Source: Candidatus Fredericiella danica (GTDB lineage: Bacteria; Chloroflexota; Anaerolineae; Caldilineales; Caldilineaceae). Taken from it: a stretch of 47,965 nucleotides of DNA. The notes below the pieces were generated by a model. The model was not told the DNA's origin. It did no database searches and saw only the letters and a program-made list of their open reading frames with translations. The stretch spans positions 1-47,965 of the forward strand of contig JADJPH010000061.1 of the NCBI GenBank assembly GCA_016713335.1, given 5' to 3'. Numbering within the stretch: position 1 is the stretch's first letter; the number at the start of each line of letters is the position of its first letter. A program made the translations under genes and the position numbers. Positions 27,086 through 36,235 of the stretch are shown piece by piece.

Positions 27086-27120
27086 CAATGGGCCATTGAC
27101 GATTGACAATTGACCATTGT
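27085..27120. repeat. ATTGACAATTGAC intergenic repeat, copy 1
   Basis: ATTGACAATTGACCATTGT at 27102-27120 occurs again in inverted orientation at 31297-31315 with 18 of 19 bases equal. Here it forms part of an inverted repeat, ACAATGG at 27085-27091 with CCATTGT at 27114-27120. It directly abuts the MOSC stop codon. Confidence 0.75.
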
Positions 27121-27164
27121 ATTTCCTGGTTTACCCTCATCCCTGCTACCGTCAGGACTCCAGA

Positions 27165-28364
27165 ATGCAAGCGTTGTCACCATCCGATGTCGTGAATCGC
27201 GATCAGCGATCGGACGCGCCACGTCTTTGGATCGCCAAGCTCTACTACTTCCTGTTCTTTGGTGCGATTGGTGCATTGGCGCCGTTCTTCAATATCTACT
27301 TGCAGCAACGCGGGCTATCCGGCGCTGAGATCGGCTTTATGAGCAGCATCCCGCCGGTGGTCACGTTGGTCGCAGGTCCGATTTGGGCTGGCATCGCCGA
27401 CCGCTCGCGCCGCCATCAGTTGGTGCTGGCGCTCTGTGTCTTCATGAGCGGCGTCGTTTCCATCCCCTATCTGTGGACAACCGGTTTCTGGCCGCTGTTC
27501 CTGTTGGTGGTGGTGATGGCGTTCTTTCGCACGCCTGTGGCGCCCCTGCTCGACGCGATTGTCCTTGGCATGGTCAAGGGGACGGGTTCGAGTTACGGTG
27601 CGCAGCGGCTTTTTGGCAGCATCGGGTACATCCTCGCCACGTATGGTGTTGGGCTGGTGTTGACGGCGAACAACCTGGGCGCGATGTTCGTGCTGCACGC
27701 GGTGCTGCTCATCGCCGGTTGCACGGCGCTGAGCTTTTTTCTGCCCGCAGAGTCGGTGACTGAAACCGTGGACATGGTGGCAGGGCTGCGCAAACTGACC
27801 AGGCAGCCGGGCTATACGAGTTTCCTGGTCACGAATGTGCTGCAAGGCATGGCGACAGCCGCATTTTTTGGCTTCCTGGGGCTTCGGCTGCTTGACATTG
27901 GCGCAACCGAACAGCAGGTTGGGCTGGCATTTGCCCTGGCCGCGTCGGCCGAGGTGCCGGTCATGGCGTTGGGCGGACGGATGCAGGCGCGCTTCCGGCT
28001 GGCGCAGATGATCATTTTCGGGCTGATCGGCGTCGGCGTTGCGTATTTCTTGATTGGCCTGGCGAACACGCCGGTCATTGCCCTGGCGGTGATGCCCTTT
28101 ATCGGCGTCTTTTACAGCGCCTACTGGATGGGTGTCGTGGCCTATGCCAATGAGGCCGCGCCGCCGGGGCTGCGCGCCACCGGGCAGTCGCTGATGAGTG
28201 CGGCGCAGTTTGGGCTGGGGTGGGCGTTGGGATCGATCATTGCCGGGATAATCTGGGGCGCGTTCGGCGGCGGGTGGGTGTTCATCGTGGGGGCGGTGCT
28301 GATGTTTGCCGCCATGACGGTGTTTGCGGTGGGGACGCGGAAACGGAACGCACTACTCGCCTAA
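27165..28364 (+). CDS. MFS transporter
   Basis: 399-residue major facilitator superfamily protein with twelve predicted membrane helices, of the MFS_1-like/LacY-NupG type (PF12832-like). The N-terminus (YYFLFFGAIGALAPFFNIYL, then GLSGAEIGFMSSI) and the cytoplasmic loop GIADRSRRHQ between helices 2 and 3 are typical; the repeat of that loop in the second half reads GGRMQARF. Substrates in this group are sugars or nucleosides, but I cannot tell which. I use the ATG at 27165, after AGGA, because the frame above it runs back into the intergenic repeat. Its stop codon overlaps the end of the convergent nucleotidyltransferase gene. Confidence 0.88.
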   Translation: MQALSPSDVVNRDQRSDAPRLWIAKLYYFLFFGAIGALAPFFNIYLQQRGLSGAEIGFMSSIPPVVTLVAGPIWAGIADRSRRHQLVLALCVFMSGVVSIPYLWTTGFWPLFLLVVVMAFFRTPVAPLLDAIVLGMVKGTGSSYGAQRLFGSIGYILATYGVGLVLTANNLGAMFVLHAVLLIAGCTALSFFLPAESVTETVDMVAGLRKLTRQPGYTSFLVTNVLQGMATAAFFGFLGLRLLDIGATEQQVGLAFALAASAEVPVMALGGRMQARFRLAQMIIFGLIGVGVAYFLIGLANTPVIALAVMPFIGVFYSAYWMGVVAYANEAAPPGLRATGQSLMSAAQFGLGWALGSIIAGIIWGAFGGGWVFIVGAVLMFAAMTVFAVGTRKRNALLA

Positions 28365-28966
28365 CAACCTAACAACCTATCGACCTCGAGTTTCATCTCT
28401 GCCCAGATTGACTCCAGGTTCAGGCGCGAGATCCACTGGTCGAAATAACCCCAATCGATCTCGTCGCGTGAAACCGCCACGATGCTGGCGATGTCACGCA
28501 CGTGTTTGGTCTGTTGGCTCAGACCGTAATACAGGATTTTGTTCAGCATCAGGTCTTCAGGGGCGTGGACAAAGACCGCACCAAGCGGTTCGCCCAGATC
28601 CACGAGGCGTTTTCGCGCCAGGGACGAGGCGCGAAACAGGTCATTGGGGCGCAGCAGGAGCAACTGTGCCTTGTAGCCCGAATCCAGGTGAATCAAATTT
28701 ACGGGTAGGTCTGGCTCCAGCACGATGAGCAGGTCCAGCAAAATATCTGGCGGCACAGGCATGCGTCGTTTGTCCAGTTCAATGGAGAGTTGACGGATGC
28801 GCTGGTCGATGAGGTGAATCACAAAATCGCAATTTTCGGTCGTGCGTGGCTCACCCCAAGCAATCAACGCCAGCGCCCCATCTAGTAAGTAGTCTATTTG
28901 GGCTGCTTCCAACGCATCGATCACGAGGCGCGCAAACGCTAGAATGGAGGTGGGTTCTTCAACCAT
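28361..28966 (-). CDS. Nucleotidyltransferase-fold protein (DUF6036/AbiEii-like)
   Basis: 201-residue protein with the N-terminal pattern of the nucleotidyltransferase superfamily found in AbiEii-, MenT- and DUF6036-type proteins: YLLDGALALIAWGEPRTTEN followed by CDFVI. The usual form is G-G/S with T-x-D-I-D; here the first Asp of that pair reads Asn and the second remains (CDF). A central HAPEDLMLNKILYYG block with conserved Asp and Lys, and a following RDIASIV helix, are also family features (usual form PEDLI..K). It starts inside the upstream gene (28-base overlap), so the two are co-translated. Such pairs often act as toxin-antitoxin or abortive-infection systems; that role is inference here. 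Confidence 0.75.
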   Translation of the reverse strand: MVEEPTSILAFARLVIDALEAAQIDYLLDGALALIAWGEPRTTENCDFVIHLIDQRIRQLSIELDKRRMPVPPDILLDLLIVLEPDLPVNLIHLDSGYKAQLLLLRPNDLFRASSLARKRLVDLGEPLGAVFVHAPEDLMLNKILYYGLSQQTKHVRDIASIVAVSRDEIDWGYFDQWISRLNLESIWAEMKLEVDRLLGC

Positions 28967-29247
28967 CGTCGTTTTTGCCGTTCGTATTCAAAAAGACCGC
29001 TGCGCACGATGAACCACGCCCGCGCCTCATCCAACTCCGGCTCACGCTGGCGCAATCGAAAGACTGCGACCTTTTCCACGGCGTCGTTCATGGAGGCAAA
29101 CTGCGCCGCACGCTCAGCCGGCGTCATCGAGCGCAAGAAAGCCATCTGTTGCAGGTCGACTTCGGCCACAGCGCCGGCGATCTGGCGGCGCATCTTGTCG
29201 GTCACGACAAAGGGCGGCTTGCGTTGGGGTGAGGAGTGATCGGTCAT
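28939..29247 (-). CDS. Small partner of nucleotidyltransferase
   Basis: 102-residue basic, helical protein, Arg/Lys-rich, without membrane or signal segments. The core reads LRSMTPAERAAQFASMNDAV, then RLRQREPELDEARAWFIVRS, then YERQKRRW at the end. I do not recognise a named family, though the MTPAER helix resembles proteins encoded directly before DUF6036-type nucleotidyltransferases in other bacteria. I start at MTDHSS (29247) rather than at the upstream ATG at 29268. The two genes overlap by 28 bases, with this one first. An antitoxin or adaptor role would fit the arrangement but is not shown by sequence. Confidence 0.7.
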   Translation of the reverse strand: MTDHSSPQRKPPFVVTDKMRRQIAGAVAEVDLQQMAFLRSMTPAERAAQFASMNDAVEKVAVFRLRQREPELDEARAWFIVRSGLFEYERQKRRWLKNPPPF

Positions 29248-29397
29248 GATGGGGGCATTGTAGCACAAATTGGCAGCGGGAATTCGGGGTTGCGGGTGGG
29301 TTGCACGTTTTTGGGGTTTGCCCAGCCAAGAGGTGGCGCCGGGTCCGGATTTGCCGGGCCAGGTCGTTGAGGAAATTCGGCGGAGAATCCAGGCGAG

Positions 29398-30352
29398 CTA
29401 GAGAATCGACTTCAGTTTCTCAAGGCTGATATTGGCCCCGCAGAGCACGACGGCGACACGCTTGCCCGCCACGCGTTCTTTCAGTTTTTCCAACCCTGCC
29501 ACGGCTACACCGGCGGCGCCTTCTACGAGCATGTGATGGGTCTCCATCACAGCGCGCATCGCGGCGGCGATTTCACCTTCATCCACGGTCACCCACTCGT
29601 CCACCAGCTCCCGGCAGAGGGGAAAGGTGATGGCATCCTCTTCCACCCCACCCGCCGTACCATCCGACAGGGTCGGCAGCGATGGCAGGTCGAGCAAGCG
29701 TCCCGCCTGCACGGATTGAAACATCACGTCCGAATTGGCCGGCTGGCAGCCGATGATCCGCACGCCCGGTCTGGTTTCCTTCAGGTAAGCGGCAATGCCG
29801 GAAATCAAGCCACCGCCACCGACGGCGACAAAGACTGCGTCGATGGCGTCCAGTTGCCGTGCGAGTTCTGCGCCAATTGTGCCCTGCCCGGACACGACCG
29901 CGGCGTCATTGTAGGGTGAGATGTAGGCAAGATGGTGCTCATCAGCGTACGCGCGCAGCCAACTCGCTGATCAGCGAATCATCGCCCAACTGGCGGATCT
30001 CAGCCCCGTAGCGCCGCATCGCCACCAATTTGGTCGGCGATGCGGTCTCGGGCACGAAGATCAACGACCGCGTGCCCAGGGCATGGCAGCCATACGCGAC
30101 GGCGGCGCCATGGTTGCCGGAGGAGGCCGCCACGACACCACGCGCTCGCACGTCGGGATCGAGCGTCAGTAGTTTAGTCATGGCGCCGCGCAGCTTGAAG
30201 GAACCGGTGTGTTGCAGGTTTTCAAGCTTTAAGTAGACCTGGGCGCCCGTCGCCTGGCTAAAGGCAACCGAATAATCAAGCGGCGTCTCGCGCACGATCG
30301 GACGGATTGCAACATCGGCTTGTACGATGGCTTCGGCAAGTGGCGTCATCAT
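29398..30352 (-). CDS. Threonine/serine dehydratase-like PLP enzyme, frameshifted
   Basis: Fold-type II PLP enzyme of the threonine ammonia-lyase/serine racemase group, about 317 residues. The PLP lysine is Lys53 in HTGSFKLRGA, the phosphate-binding loop is GGGGLISG, and SSGNHG marks the substrate-binding loop. No ACT regulatory domain is present, as in catabolic TdcB-type enzymes. A one-base shift near 29945 splits the gene after SELAARVR; the second half resumes at SGQGTIGAELARQL. The start codon directly follows the stop of the DHDPS-family gene (no gap), so the two are translated from one mRNA. Either of the tandem ATGs at 30352 and 30349 can be the start. The exact substrate is uncertain. 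Confidence 0.88.
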
Positions 30353-31240
30353 CTACCCGTTGAAATTTGCGAGCAACTGCTGCGCCTTGTCGGCACTCAG
30401 GTTGATCAAGGGCGGGCGCAGATTCAACCAACTCGCATCGCCTGTGCGTGACGCCATGATCTGTTTGAGCGCCGGGATCGGGGCATATTCGCGCGTGGAC
30501 TCGCGATATAGGTTCAGTACTTCCTGGACCTGGTCGGCGTTCTCATCGGTCCAATGCTCATACAGATATCGAATCCGTGCCGGAATGACATTTGCCATGG
30601 CGCTGATGGTACCGACGCCACCTAGTCTAAGCGTTGATAGCAAGAATTTCTCGCTGCCGGTGAAGGTGCCAAAACCGGGGAAGTTCTCGAGGATCGCCTG
30701 CAGGTTATTCCAATCGCCCGAACTATCCTTGATGCCAATCACCGTGTTTGGATAGGCTGCGATCAACCGCTCAATATTGGCCAGGCTGAAGCCGACTACG
30801 GCAATGGGCGGGATATGATAGAGGTAGACGCGCAGGCGGCTGTCGCCCACACGCTCGATCACTTCGGCGGTGGCGCGGAAGACCCCTTCGTCACTGACGC
30901 CCTTGTAGTAGAAGGGGGGCAGCATCAGCACCCCGCCACAATCCAAACGGGCGGCGTGCCCGGCCAATTTGGCCGTGTCGGCAATGGAACAGGTGCCCAC
31001 GCCGGGCATCAACCGGTGTGCAGGCACGCCCGCCGCCACCAATTGCTCCAGCATGTCGATGCGCTCCTCGACGCCGAGTGAGTTGCCTTCGCTGGTGGTG
31101 CCAAACGGCGCCAGCCCTGTACACCCATCCTGCAGCAATTGCTTACAGAACGCGATCCATTTCGGAATATCGGGATTCAGTTGGTCGGTCATCGGTGTGA
31201 GCACCGGCGACAAGACACCGTGGAGAGGTTGTTGGGTCAT
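30353..31240 (-). CDS. Dihydrodipicolinate synthase family aldolase
   Basis: 295-residue class I aldolase of the DHDPS/N-acetylneuraminate lyase family (TIM barrel). The Schiff-base lysine is Lys171 (IGIKDSSGD) and the catalytic Tyr is Tyr141 (YLYHIPP). The carboxylate-binding GTTSEG loop sits at 47-52, where true lysine-pathway DapA usually has GTTGES, so a 2-keto-3-deoxy-sugar acid or related substrate is likelier than dihydrodipicolinate synthesis. I start at MTQQPLHGVL (31240); the longer frame up to 31300 is unsupported. The threonine dehydratase-like gene follows with no gap. A link to the fuconate product of FucD is possible, but the two genes are 12 kb apart. Confidence 0.9.
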   Translation of the reverse strand: MTQQPLHGVLSPVLTPMTDQLNPDIPKWIAFCKQLLQDGCTGLAPFGTTSEGNSLGVEERIDMLEQLVAAGVPAHRLMPGVGTCSIADTAKLAGHAARLDCGGVLMLPPFYYKGVSDEGVFRATAEVIERVGDSRLRVYLYHIPPIAVVGFSLANIERLIAAYPNTVIGIKDSSGDWNNLQAILENFPGFGTFTGSEKFLLSTLRLGGVGTISAMANVIPARIRYLYEHWTDENADQVQEVLNLYRESTREYAPIPALKQIMASRTGDASWLNLRPPLINLSADKAQQLLANFNG

Positions 31241-31296
31241 TAGTGAAGTTCTCGTTTTCGCATGGGGCCATTTCAATTTTGGCGCAGATAGGGAAC

Positions 31297-31315
31297 ACAA
31301 TAGTCAATTGTCAAT
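31297..31315. repeat. ATTGACAATTGAC intergenic repeat, copy 2
   Basis: Inverted copy of the repeat at 27102-27120, 18 of 19 bases equal. It overlaps the stop codon of the decayed peptidase frame (stop at 31304-31306), just as the first copy touches the MOSC stop. Confidence 0.75.
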
Positions 31316-31540
31316 ACTACCCTCTCTTTTTTCAAGCACAGCATAACGATTATCCATCTCCTGCCAGGCCAGCAAGAAATCGTCGATTGAGACAGCGGTT
31401 GGTCCATCCGGCAAAGCGGGATCGTGCAGATACAATGCTTGGTGCTCGATTCCAACAACCAGTACTGCGTGTTGGGCCTGGTGACCGTGCCAGTGAGGTA
31501 GTTCGGCTGCTTTTGCCACAGCAAGGCGTTCCCTGAGGCA
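31304..31540 (-). pseudogene. Remnant of a C39-like cysteine peptidase
   Basis: The last 75 or so residues of a frame on the minus strand resemble the C-terminal half of papain-like C39 peptidase proteins: AELPHWHG, then HAVLVVGIEHQALYLHDPAL, then VSIDDFLLAWQEMDNRYAVL. These contain the catalytic His and Asp (HAV...HDP). The N-terminal half with the catalytic Cys should lie at 31540-31850, but I cannot find it in any frame, so the gene is broken or decayed. The stop codon is supplied by an intergenic repeat. Confidence 0.55.
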
Positions 31541-32272
31541 TGCCGGGTGTCGCCGCAAAAGACTGGAGCGGAGGCAGTGTACCATCCACGCCCTAGGCGG
31601 TGACGCGTAATCGGACGGTCGACATGCGGTGAAGGTTTGACCGACTGGCGCAGAAGCTGGGATGCCAAATCCGATTGCAGAGCCGGGCGCAGTATGCCGA
31701 GCGGATGTCCGTCTGCGAACGGCCCCTTCACCGTGGAAGTTAGACCATGGTTCAAGGCAGACGAGAGCCGCAGTGACCGTCCGAGTTGTTGTCTCACGAG
31801 CAGGGAGCTGCGGTGATGCGCCACGTTCGTTGGTTGCTTTGATTGTATGTTTGTGACTGAGTTGCGGCGGACAGCAACCCGTTCGCCTGGTGTTGATGGA
31901 CACCGACAGGCGATGCGGCGACCATAGGGTTCGAGGGTGGGTCAACCGAAGTCAGGTATGCGTGGCAAGCGCCAGATCCATTGGTTCATCGACTGGTCGC
32001 ACTAATGCCACCGTCATGCAGCCATCGAGACAAGATTACCGACGTGGGATCAACAACCAGACATTCGCTTTGCGTTTGAGCGCAAGGCACTCTCTTCGAT
32101 TCCAGGGTCAACAACCACGTAGACCTTGCTCGGCCCGCAGGTGGATCGACCGGTGGCCAAGATCAACGGCGATCATGGATCCAGAGGTGCTTGCCGGTAT
32201 AGGTCGGAATGCGACCGCCCGAACGATTTCCACTCCAGTACAACAAAGTACGCGCCATGCACGCGGGAGACA

Positions 32273-32281
32273 ATTATACCA
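32273..32281 (-). promoter_or_regulatory. Consensus extended -10 promoter with no gene behind it
   Basis: On the minus strand the sequence reads TGGTATAAT, a perfect extended -10 element (TG-N-TATAAT). No good -35 box is seen. Transcription would start near 32266 and run leftward through the gene-free region toward the C39-like remnant. Confidence 0.4.
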
Positions 32282-32340
32282 TCGATTAGTGAAACCCGCA
32301 TTGTCGGGCTGGGGCACGTGTCCCCGGGAATCAGAGTGTT

Positions 32341-32391
32341 GAGACAGGTGTCTCCTGCTGCCTCCGCGCTCCGCGAAACGAGACGCGTCTC
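32341..32391. repeat. Pair of GAGAC/GTCTC palindromes
   Basis: GAGACAGGTGTCTC (32341-32354) and GAGACGCGTCTC (32380-32391) are two palindromes of the same GAGAC/GTCTC type, 39 bases apart. They lie just beyond the stop of the M24 gene. They could be protein-binding sites or weak terminators; no regulator is known for them. Confidence 0.5.
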
Positions 32392-32404
32392 ATCGCTGGA
32401 GCGC

Positions 32405-33495
32405 TCAACCCGCTTCCAATATCATCGGCCTTGCATAGATCTGCCCGCCAATATCAACCTGGATGGTGGGCCAATCCGGGATTTCGGTGATGACTTCGTT
32501 GGTTTCTTCACCGACGAGCATCGTGTCCTCGGACTTTGTGCCGGTGATCGATGGGTTCCAGGCAAAGGCCTGCCCCTCGTGGACTTCGTCTTGACTGCCG
32601 GGCAGGGCCAGGTATTCGCGCGGCTCATAGCCGGCGGCGCCGCCCTGATGGTGAAGACGCCATTCGTCGGGGATTCCGGCGATGGCATAGGCCGACTGCG
32701 CCTCGGCCAGAATGTCGCCAAGTTTGACATGGGGTTGCGTACTGGCAATGAAGGTGGCATCGACCGCCGCCATGCATCTTGCTTCATCCGGAGTTCTTCC
32801 GGCAGCGGGCCAAAATGCACCAACCGCGTGACCGAACAGACAAGACCGTTCATGCGCCCGCAGAGCACAAGCATGGCATAGCGGTCCAGGCGCTTCGCGG
32901 TCGGCAGCGGGTGCCGGAAGCGGTAGATGCGTTCATCCGTGGCAATCAAATTGACGATCGCCTGTGCGCCGCGGCGTTCGGTCTCAAAGGCGAGCAGCGG
33001 GGCAATCTCATGCTCGGTCATCCCCGGTTCGACGGCGTGGATGGCGCCGTTCATGGCGTCGCCGCAAATCCGGCCCAGCGTGCGCATGCGCGCCACCTCT
33101 TCGGGCAACAGGTTAGCACGGAGGCGCGCCATCGGCCCGCTCACGTCCACCATATCGGCTTGGGGCAGATCGGAGGCGAGTTTCTGACCGCCGGCCAATT
33201 CGGCCAACACATTGCGTGTGCCATACCAGGGCGTCGTCATGAACTCCCAACCGGCGGCCAGCAACCCCTCTTCTTCAGCGATCCGTGGCTCTTCAATATT
33301 CGTGGTGAGCACCATGCGGCGATCACGCGTGATCAGCAGCGTGGCCAGCCCGGTGCTGGACGCAGTATTGATGTAAGACGACTTGCCACCCGTGGCCCAG
33401 GCAAAACTGCTGGCAAGCCGCAACCAGAGACCGTCGACGCCAAAGGCATCCAATACCCCATGCACTCGCTCAAGTTTGGATTGCAATTCTTTCAT
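32405..33495 (-). CDS. M24-fold (Xaa-Pro peptidase/creatinase-like) protein without metal ligands, frameshifted
   Basis: About 362 residues: a creatinase-like N-terminal domain and a pita-bread M24 domain. In true aminopeptidase P enzymes two Asp ligands occur in patterns like DxG and SDxTR; here the matching sites read Leu211 (LVLCGRMNG) and Ser221 (CSVTR), so the dinuclear metal site is missing. The His in LHHQGG, the block AFAWNPSITGTKSEDT and the late Glu remain, as in creatinase, which is also metal-free. A one-base shift near 32775 breaks the frame; the remainder ends at 32405 in YARPMILEAG. It is divergent from the sensor gene. A metal-independent hydrolase is possible; the substrate is unknown. 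Confidence 0.83.
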
Positions 33496-33539
33496 CTAGG
33501 GTCTGTTCCTTTTGTAGTGGATGAGGGATGCGGGCAACG

Positions 33540-33568
33540 TTGACCGGCGGACAAAGGTTGGCTATGAT
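33540..33568 (+). promoter_or_regulatory. Sigma-70-like promoter for the sensor gene
   Basis: TTGACC (33540-33545) and TATGAT (33563-33568) are separated by exactly 17 bases and each match consensus in 5 of 6 positions. The predicted start near 33575 gives a leader of about 55 bases before the sensor start codon at 33629. Confidence 0.6.
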
Positions 33569-33628
33569 ATGGCTCCAGCCTTCTCCCAACGATTGTAGTG
33601 CGTTGCGATTTTCTATGTCAATTCGACC

Positions 33629-36205
33629 ATGACCCAGGCGTTACGCATTGGACTGTTGGCCGATTCCACCGACCCGTTCTGGGTGGAAGTTCGCGAAACA
33701 ATTTGGCAGCACGCCGAACCGCGCAATGCTGGCGCCTTCTTTGGTGTGGATGGGTTCAATGCCTTTGCACCCTTGCCCCCAATCGAGCTGATCGAAATCC
33801 ATCTTAGCGCAGAAGCGCGGATGGGACATGATGCATTGAATCGGGTCGAAGAGATTCTCGCCCTCAACCTGGGCGCGCTGGTTGCCGTGCCCTTTGCGAT
33901 GCCCGTCATCCGCAAATTGTTGGATGCGGGGCTTCCGGTCATTTCCCTCCATGCGCGCGACATCCAGCACCCCCTCTTTACGTCGCCGACAAGCCTGTAT
34001 GCGACCGCCTGCCTCGCCTGCGAATTCCTGGCAGAGCGGATGGGCGGTCACGGGCGCGTCCTGGGGATCGGCGGGCACGGCGGTGCACCGGAAACCCGCA
34101 GCAGCCGCGTCCAGGCGGCGCTCGACGTCTTCGCGCACTTTCCTGGGATCGAATTCGTGCATGTGTCGACACCGTGGAATTACGGCGATGCCTACGCGCC
34201 GCTCTGTAGCGCCCTGGAGGGGGTCACGCAGCGCTTTGATGGTGTGTTTGGCTTATCGGACACGCTTGCTTTATTGGGGCAGAAGGTGAGTGTCCAACAC
34301 GGTTTGCTGCGCCGTTACGCCACCGTGGTCGGCATCAACGGCGATCCCCTGGCAATTGCTGCCATTGCCCGCGGCGATATGACGGCCACGGTGGCGACAA
34401 CCGCGGCGCATATCGCATTGGAGGCGCTGCGCCTTGCGTGTGAAGCAGCCCAAGGCCAGCCCCTGCCACGCCATTTCGACTACCACCCCCAATTGATTAC
34501 GATCGAGAACGTGTCCGAAATCGCCTTGACAAAACTGTTGGCGATTGCCGACGTGCCAAGCCGGCTGGTGGGCGTCAACCTGCGCCAGGAGGAACAACGC
34601 CTGACGCAGTTGCAGACAAGCCTCGAAATCAACCGGCGCATCGGATCAATTCCTTGATCGTGAACAACTGCTCGGTGAGATTGCCGAACTGATTCGCACC
34701 AACTATGGCTATGACCACGCACAGATCTTTCTTTTGGCGGACGATGCCCAGGAACTGACGTGCGTGCTGCCGGTCGCGGCAACTGGCGCCGGGCAACGGT
34801 TGAAACTGGAGGAGGCCGGTATCCTCGGCGAAGCGTTGCTGCGCAACCACGCAATCTTTTTGGTAGAGGCGCCGCGTGCGCAGCAAGCACCGATGTTCGG
34901 CTGGTCCGACACACGTTCACGCCGTGATCCCGATCCATGTGGGTGGGCGCACGCTTGGGTATCATGGATCTCCATAGCCGCACCGTCCGCCGCTTTAATC
35001 AGGTGGATTTGGATGCACTGCAATCATTGGCGGATCAGTTGGGCGTCGCCATGCGCAATGCGCAACTGTACCGTGAAGCGCTTGACGCCAGGGCCACGGC
35101 CGAACGCGCCGATCAGTTGAAGACGCGCCTGCTTGCCAACGTGAGCCATGAGTTGCGCACCCCGCTCAACATCATTCTTGGCTATGGTCAGAGCGCATTG
35201 AGTGAGCCGAACCCCTATGGTGTCGCGCTGCCCACAGAACTGCGCCAGGATCTGCTGCACATCGTGCGCAGCGGCGACCATCTGTTCCGTTCGATCGACG
35301 ATCTATTAAACCTGTCGCAAGCGGAAATTGGGGCGCTGGAAATCTATCCGGAATGCGTAGATGTGCACCGGCTGCTGAGCAAGTGTTCGAAAGTATGGCG
35401 GGCGGGGCGAGCGCACCTAACGTCGAATGGCGCTCCAATTGCCCACCCACTCCCCTGAACTGCGGGTCGATCCGTTGCGCTTGCGCAGGTGTTGTTGAAT
35501 CTGCTCAGCAATGCGGCAAAATTTACGACCGCCGGACATATCACACTGAGCGCCGCAGTTGAGACACCCGATCTGCACATCTGGGTGGAAGATACAGGCA
35601 GCGGGATTCCGGCTGCCTTGCAGGTGCGGCTCTTCGAGGCTTTTGAATCGACGGCAACGGAGGTGGGTCACGGCAGGCGCGGCGTCGGGCTTGGCCTTGC
35701 CGTGGCGCAACATCTTGTCAGGCTGCATGGCGGCAGTCTCAATCTGGAAAGCCGCGCCGGCCACGGCACCGTGTGCCACATCCGGTTACCGCTGTCAGGG
35801 GCCTCCCCGGAAACACCGGCGCCGCTGGCATCTGCGCCCGGACCGGATGAACTTGACCGGGTGCTCCAAGCCAGTCTTGTGCATGCGTCGGACCTGACGC
35901 GCAACATCGCCGCCTACATCATGGAAAATTACATTGAAAACATCACGCGCGAACAGATTGCGGAGTCAATGCGGATCAGCACCACCTACGTGTCCCGCGT
36001 CTTCCATAAAGAGACGGGCATGACGCCGTGGCAATTTCTCGCCCGCTATCGGATTGTCCAGGCGCAGAAGTTGCTTTTGACCAGCACCCACAACGTCACT
36101 GAAATTGCTGCGCTGGTTGGGTTCAATGATACACCCTACTTTGTCCGCGTCTTTCACAAAGAGACCGGAAAATCGCCCCAACAATACCGGAAGCACGCAC
36201 GATGA
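33629..36205 (+). CDS. Soluble sugar-binding-like sensor / GAF / histidine kinase / AraC hybrid regulator, frameshifted
   Basis: About 858 residues after repair, with no signal peptide or membrane helix. Residues 1-330 resemble periplasmic sugar-binding/LacI effector domains (LRIGLLADSTDPFWVEV, VVGINGDPLAIAAIARGDM). A GAF domain follows (IRTNYGYDHAQIFLLADD), then HisKA with the phospho-His in ANVSHELRTPLN (His codon at 35147), HATPase_c (LLNLLSNAAKF, DTGSGIPA, GVGLGLAVAQHL), and a C-terminal AraC helix-turn-helix (VSRVFHKETGMTPWQF). No receiver domain lies between kinase and DNA-binding parts. Single-base shifts occur near 34645, 34915, 35380 and 35450-35480. The next coding gene downstream is a degenerate receiver. 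It probably controls the transporter and glycosidase genes that follow; that is inference. Confidence 0.85.
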
Positions 36206-36235
36206 CCGGCGCCGGATGAAAAAGGCCACAAGAGT

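Larger units (their letters stand above)
31541..32404. other. Region without a recognisable gene
   Basis: About 860 bases in which no frame on either strand gives a believable protein. Open frames of 60-210 codons exist but have Arg/Cys/His-rich compositions typical of shadow frames. The part next to 31540 may be the decayed front of the C39-like gene. The segment contains an extended -10 promoter match on the minus strand near 32273 and two GAGAC palindromes near 32341-32391. Confidence 0.5.

Noticed and set aside
31890..32342. A 150-codon plus-strand frame in the gene-free region
   Set aside because: Its Arg/Ser/Cys-rich composition, lack of a ribosome site and lack of any recognisable motif make it unlikely to be a gene.
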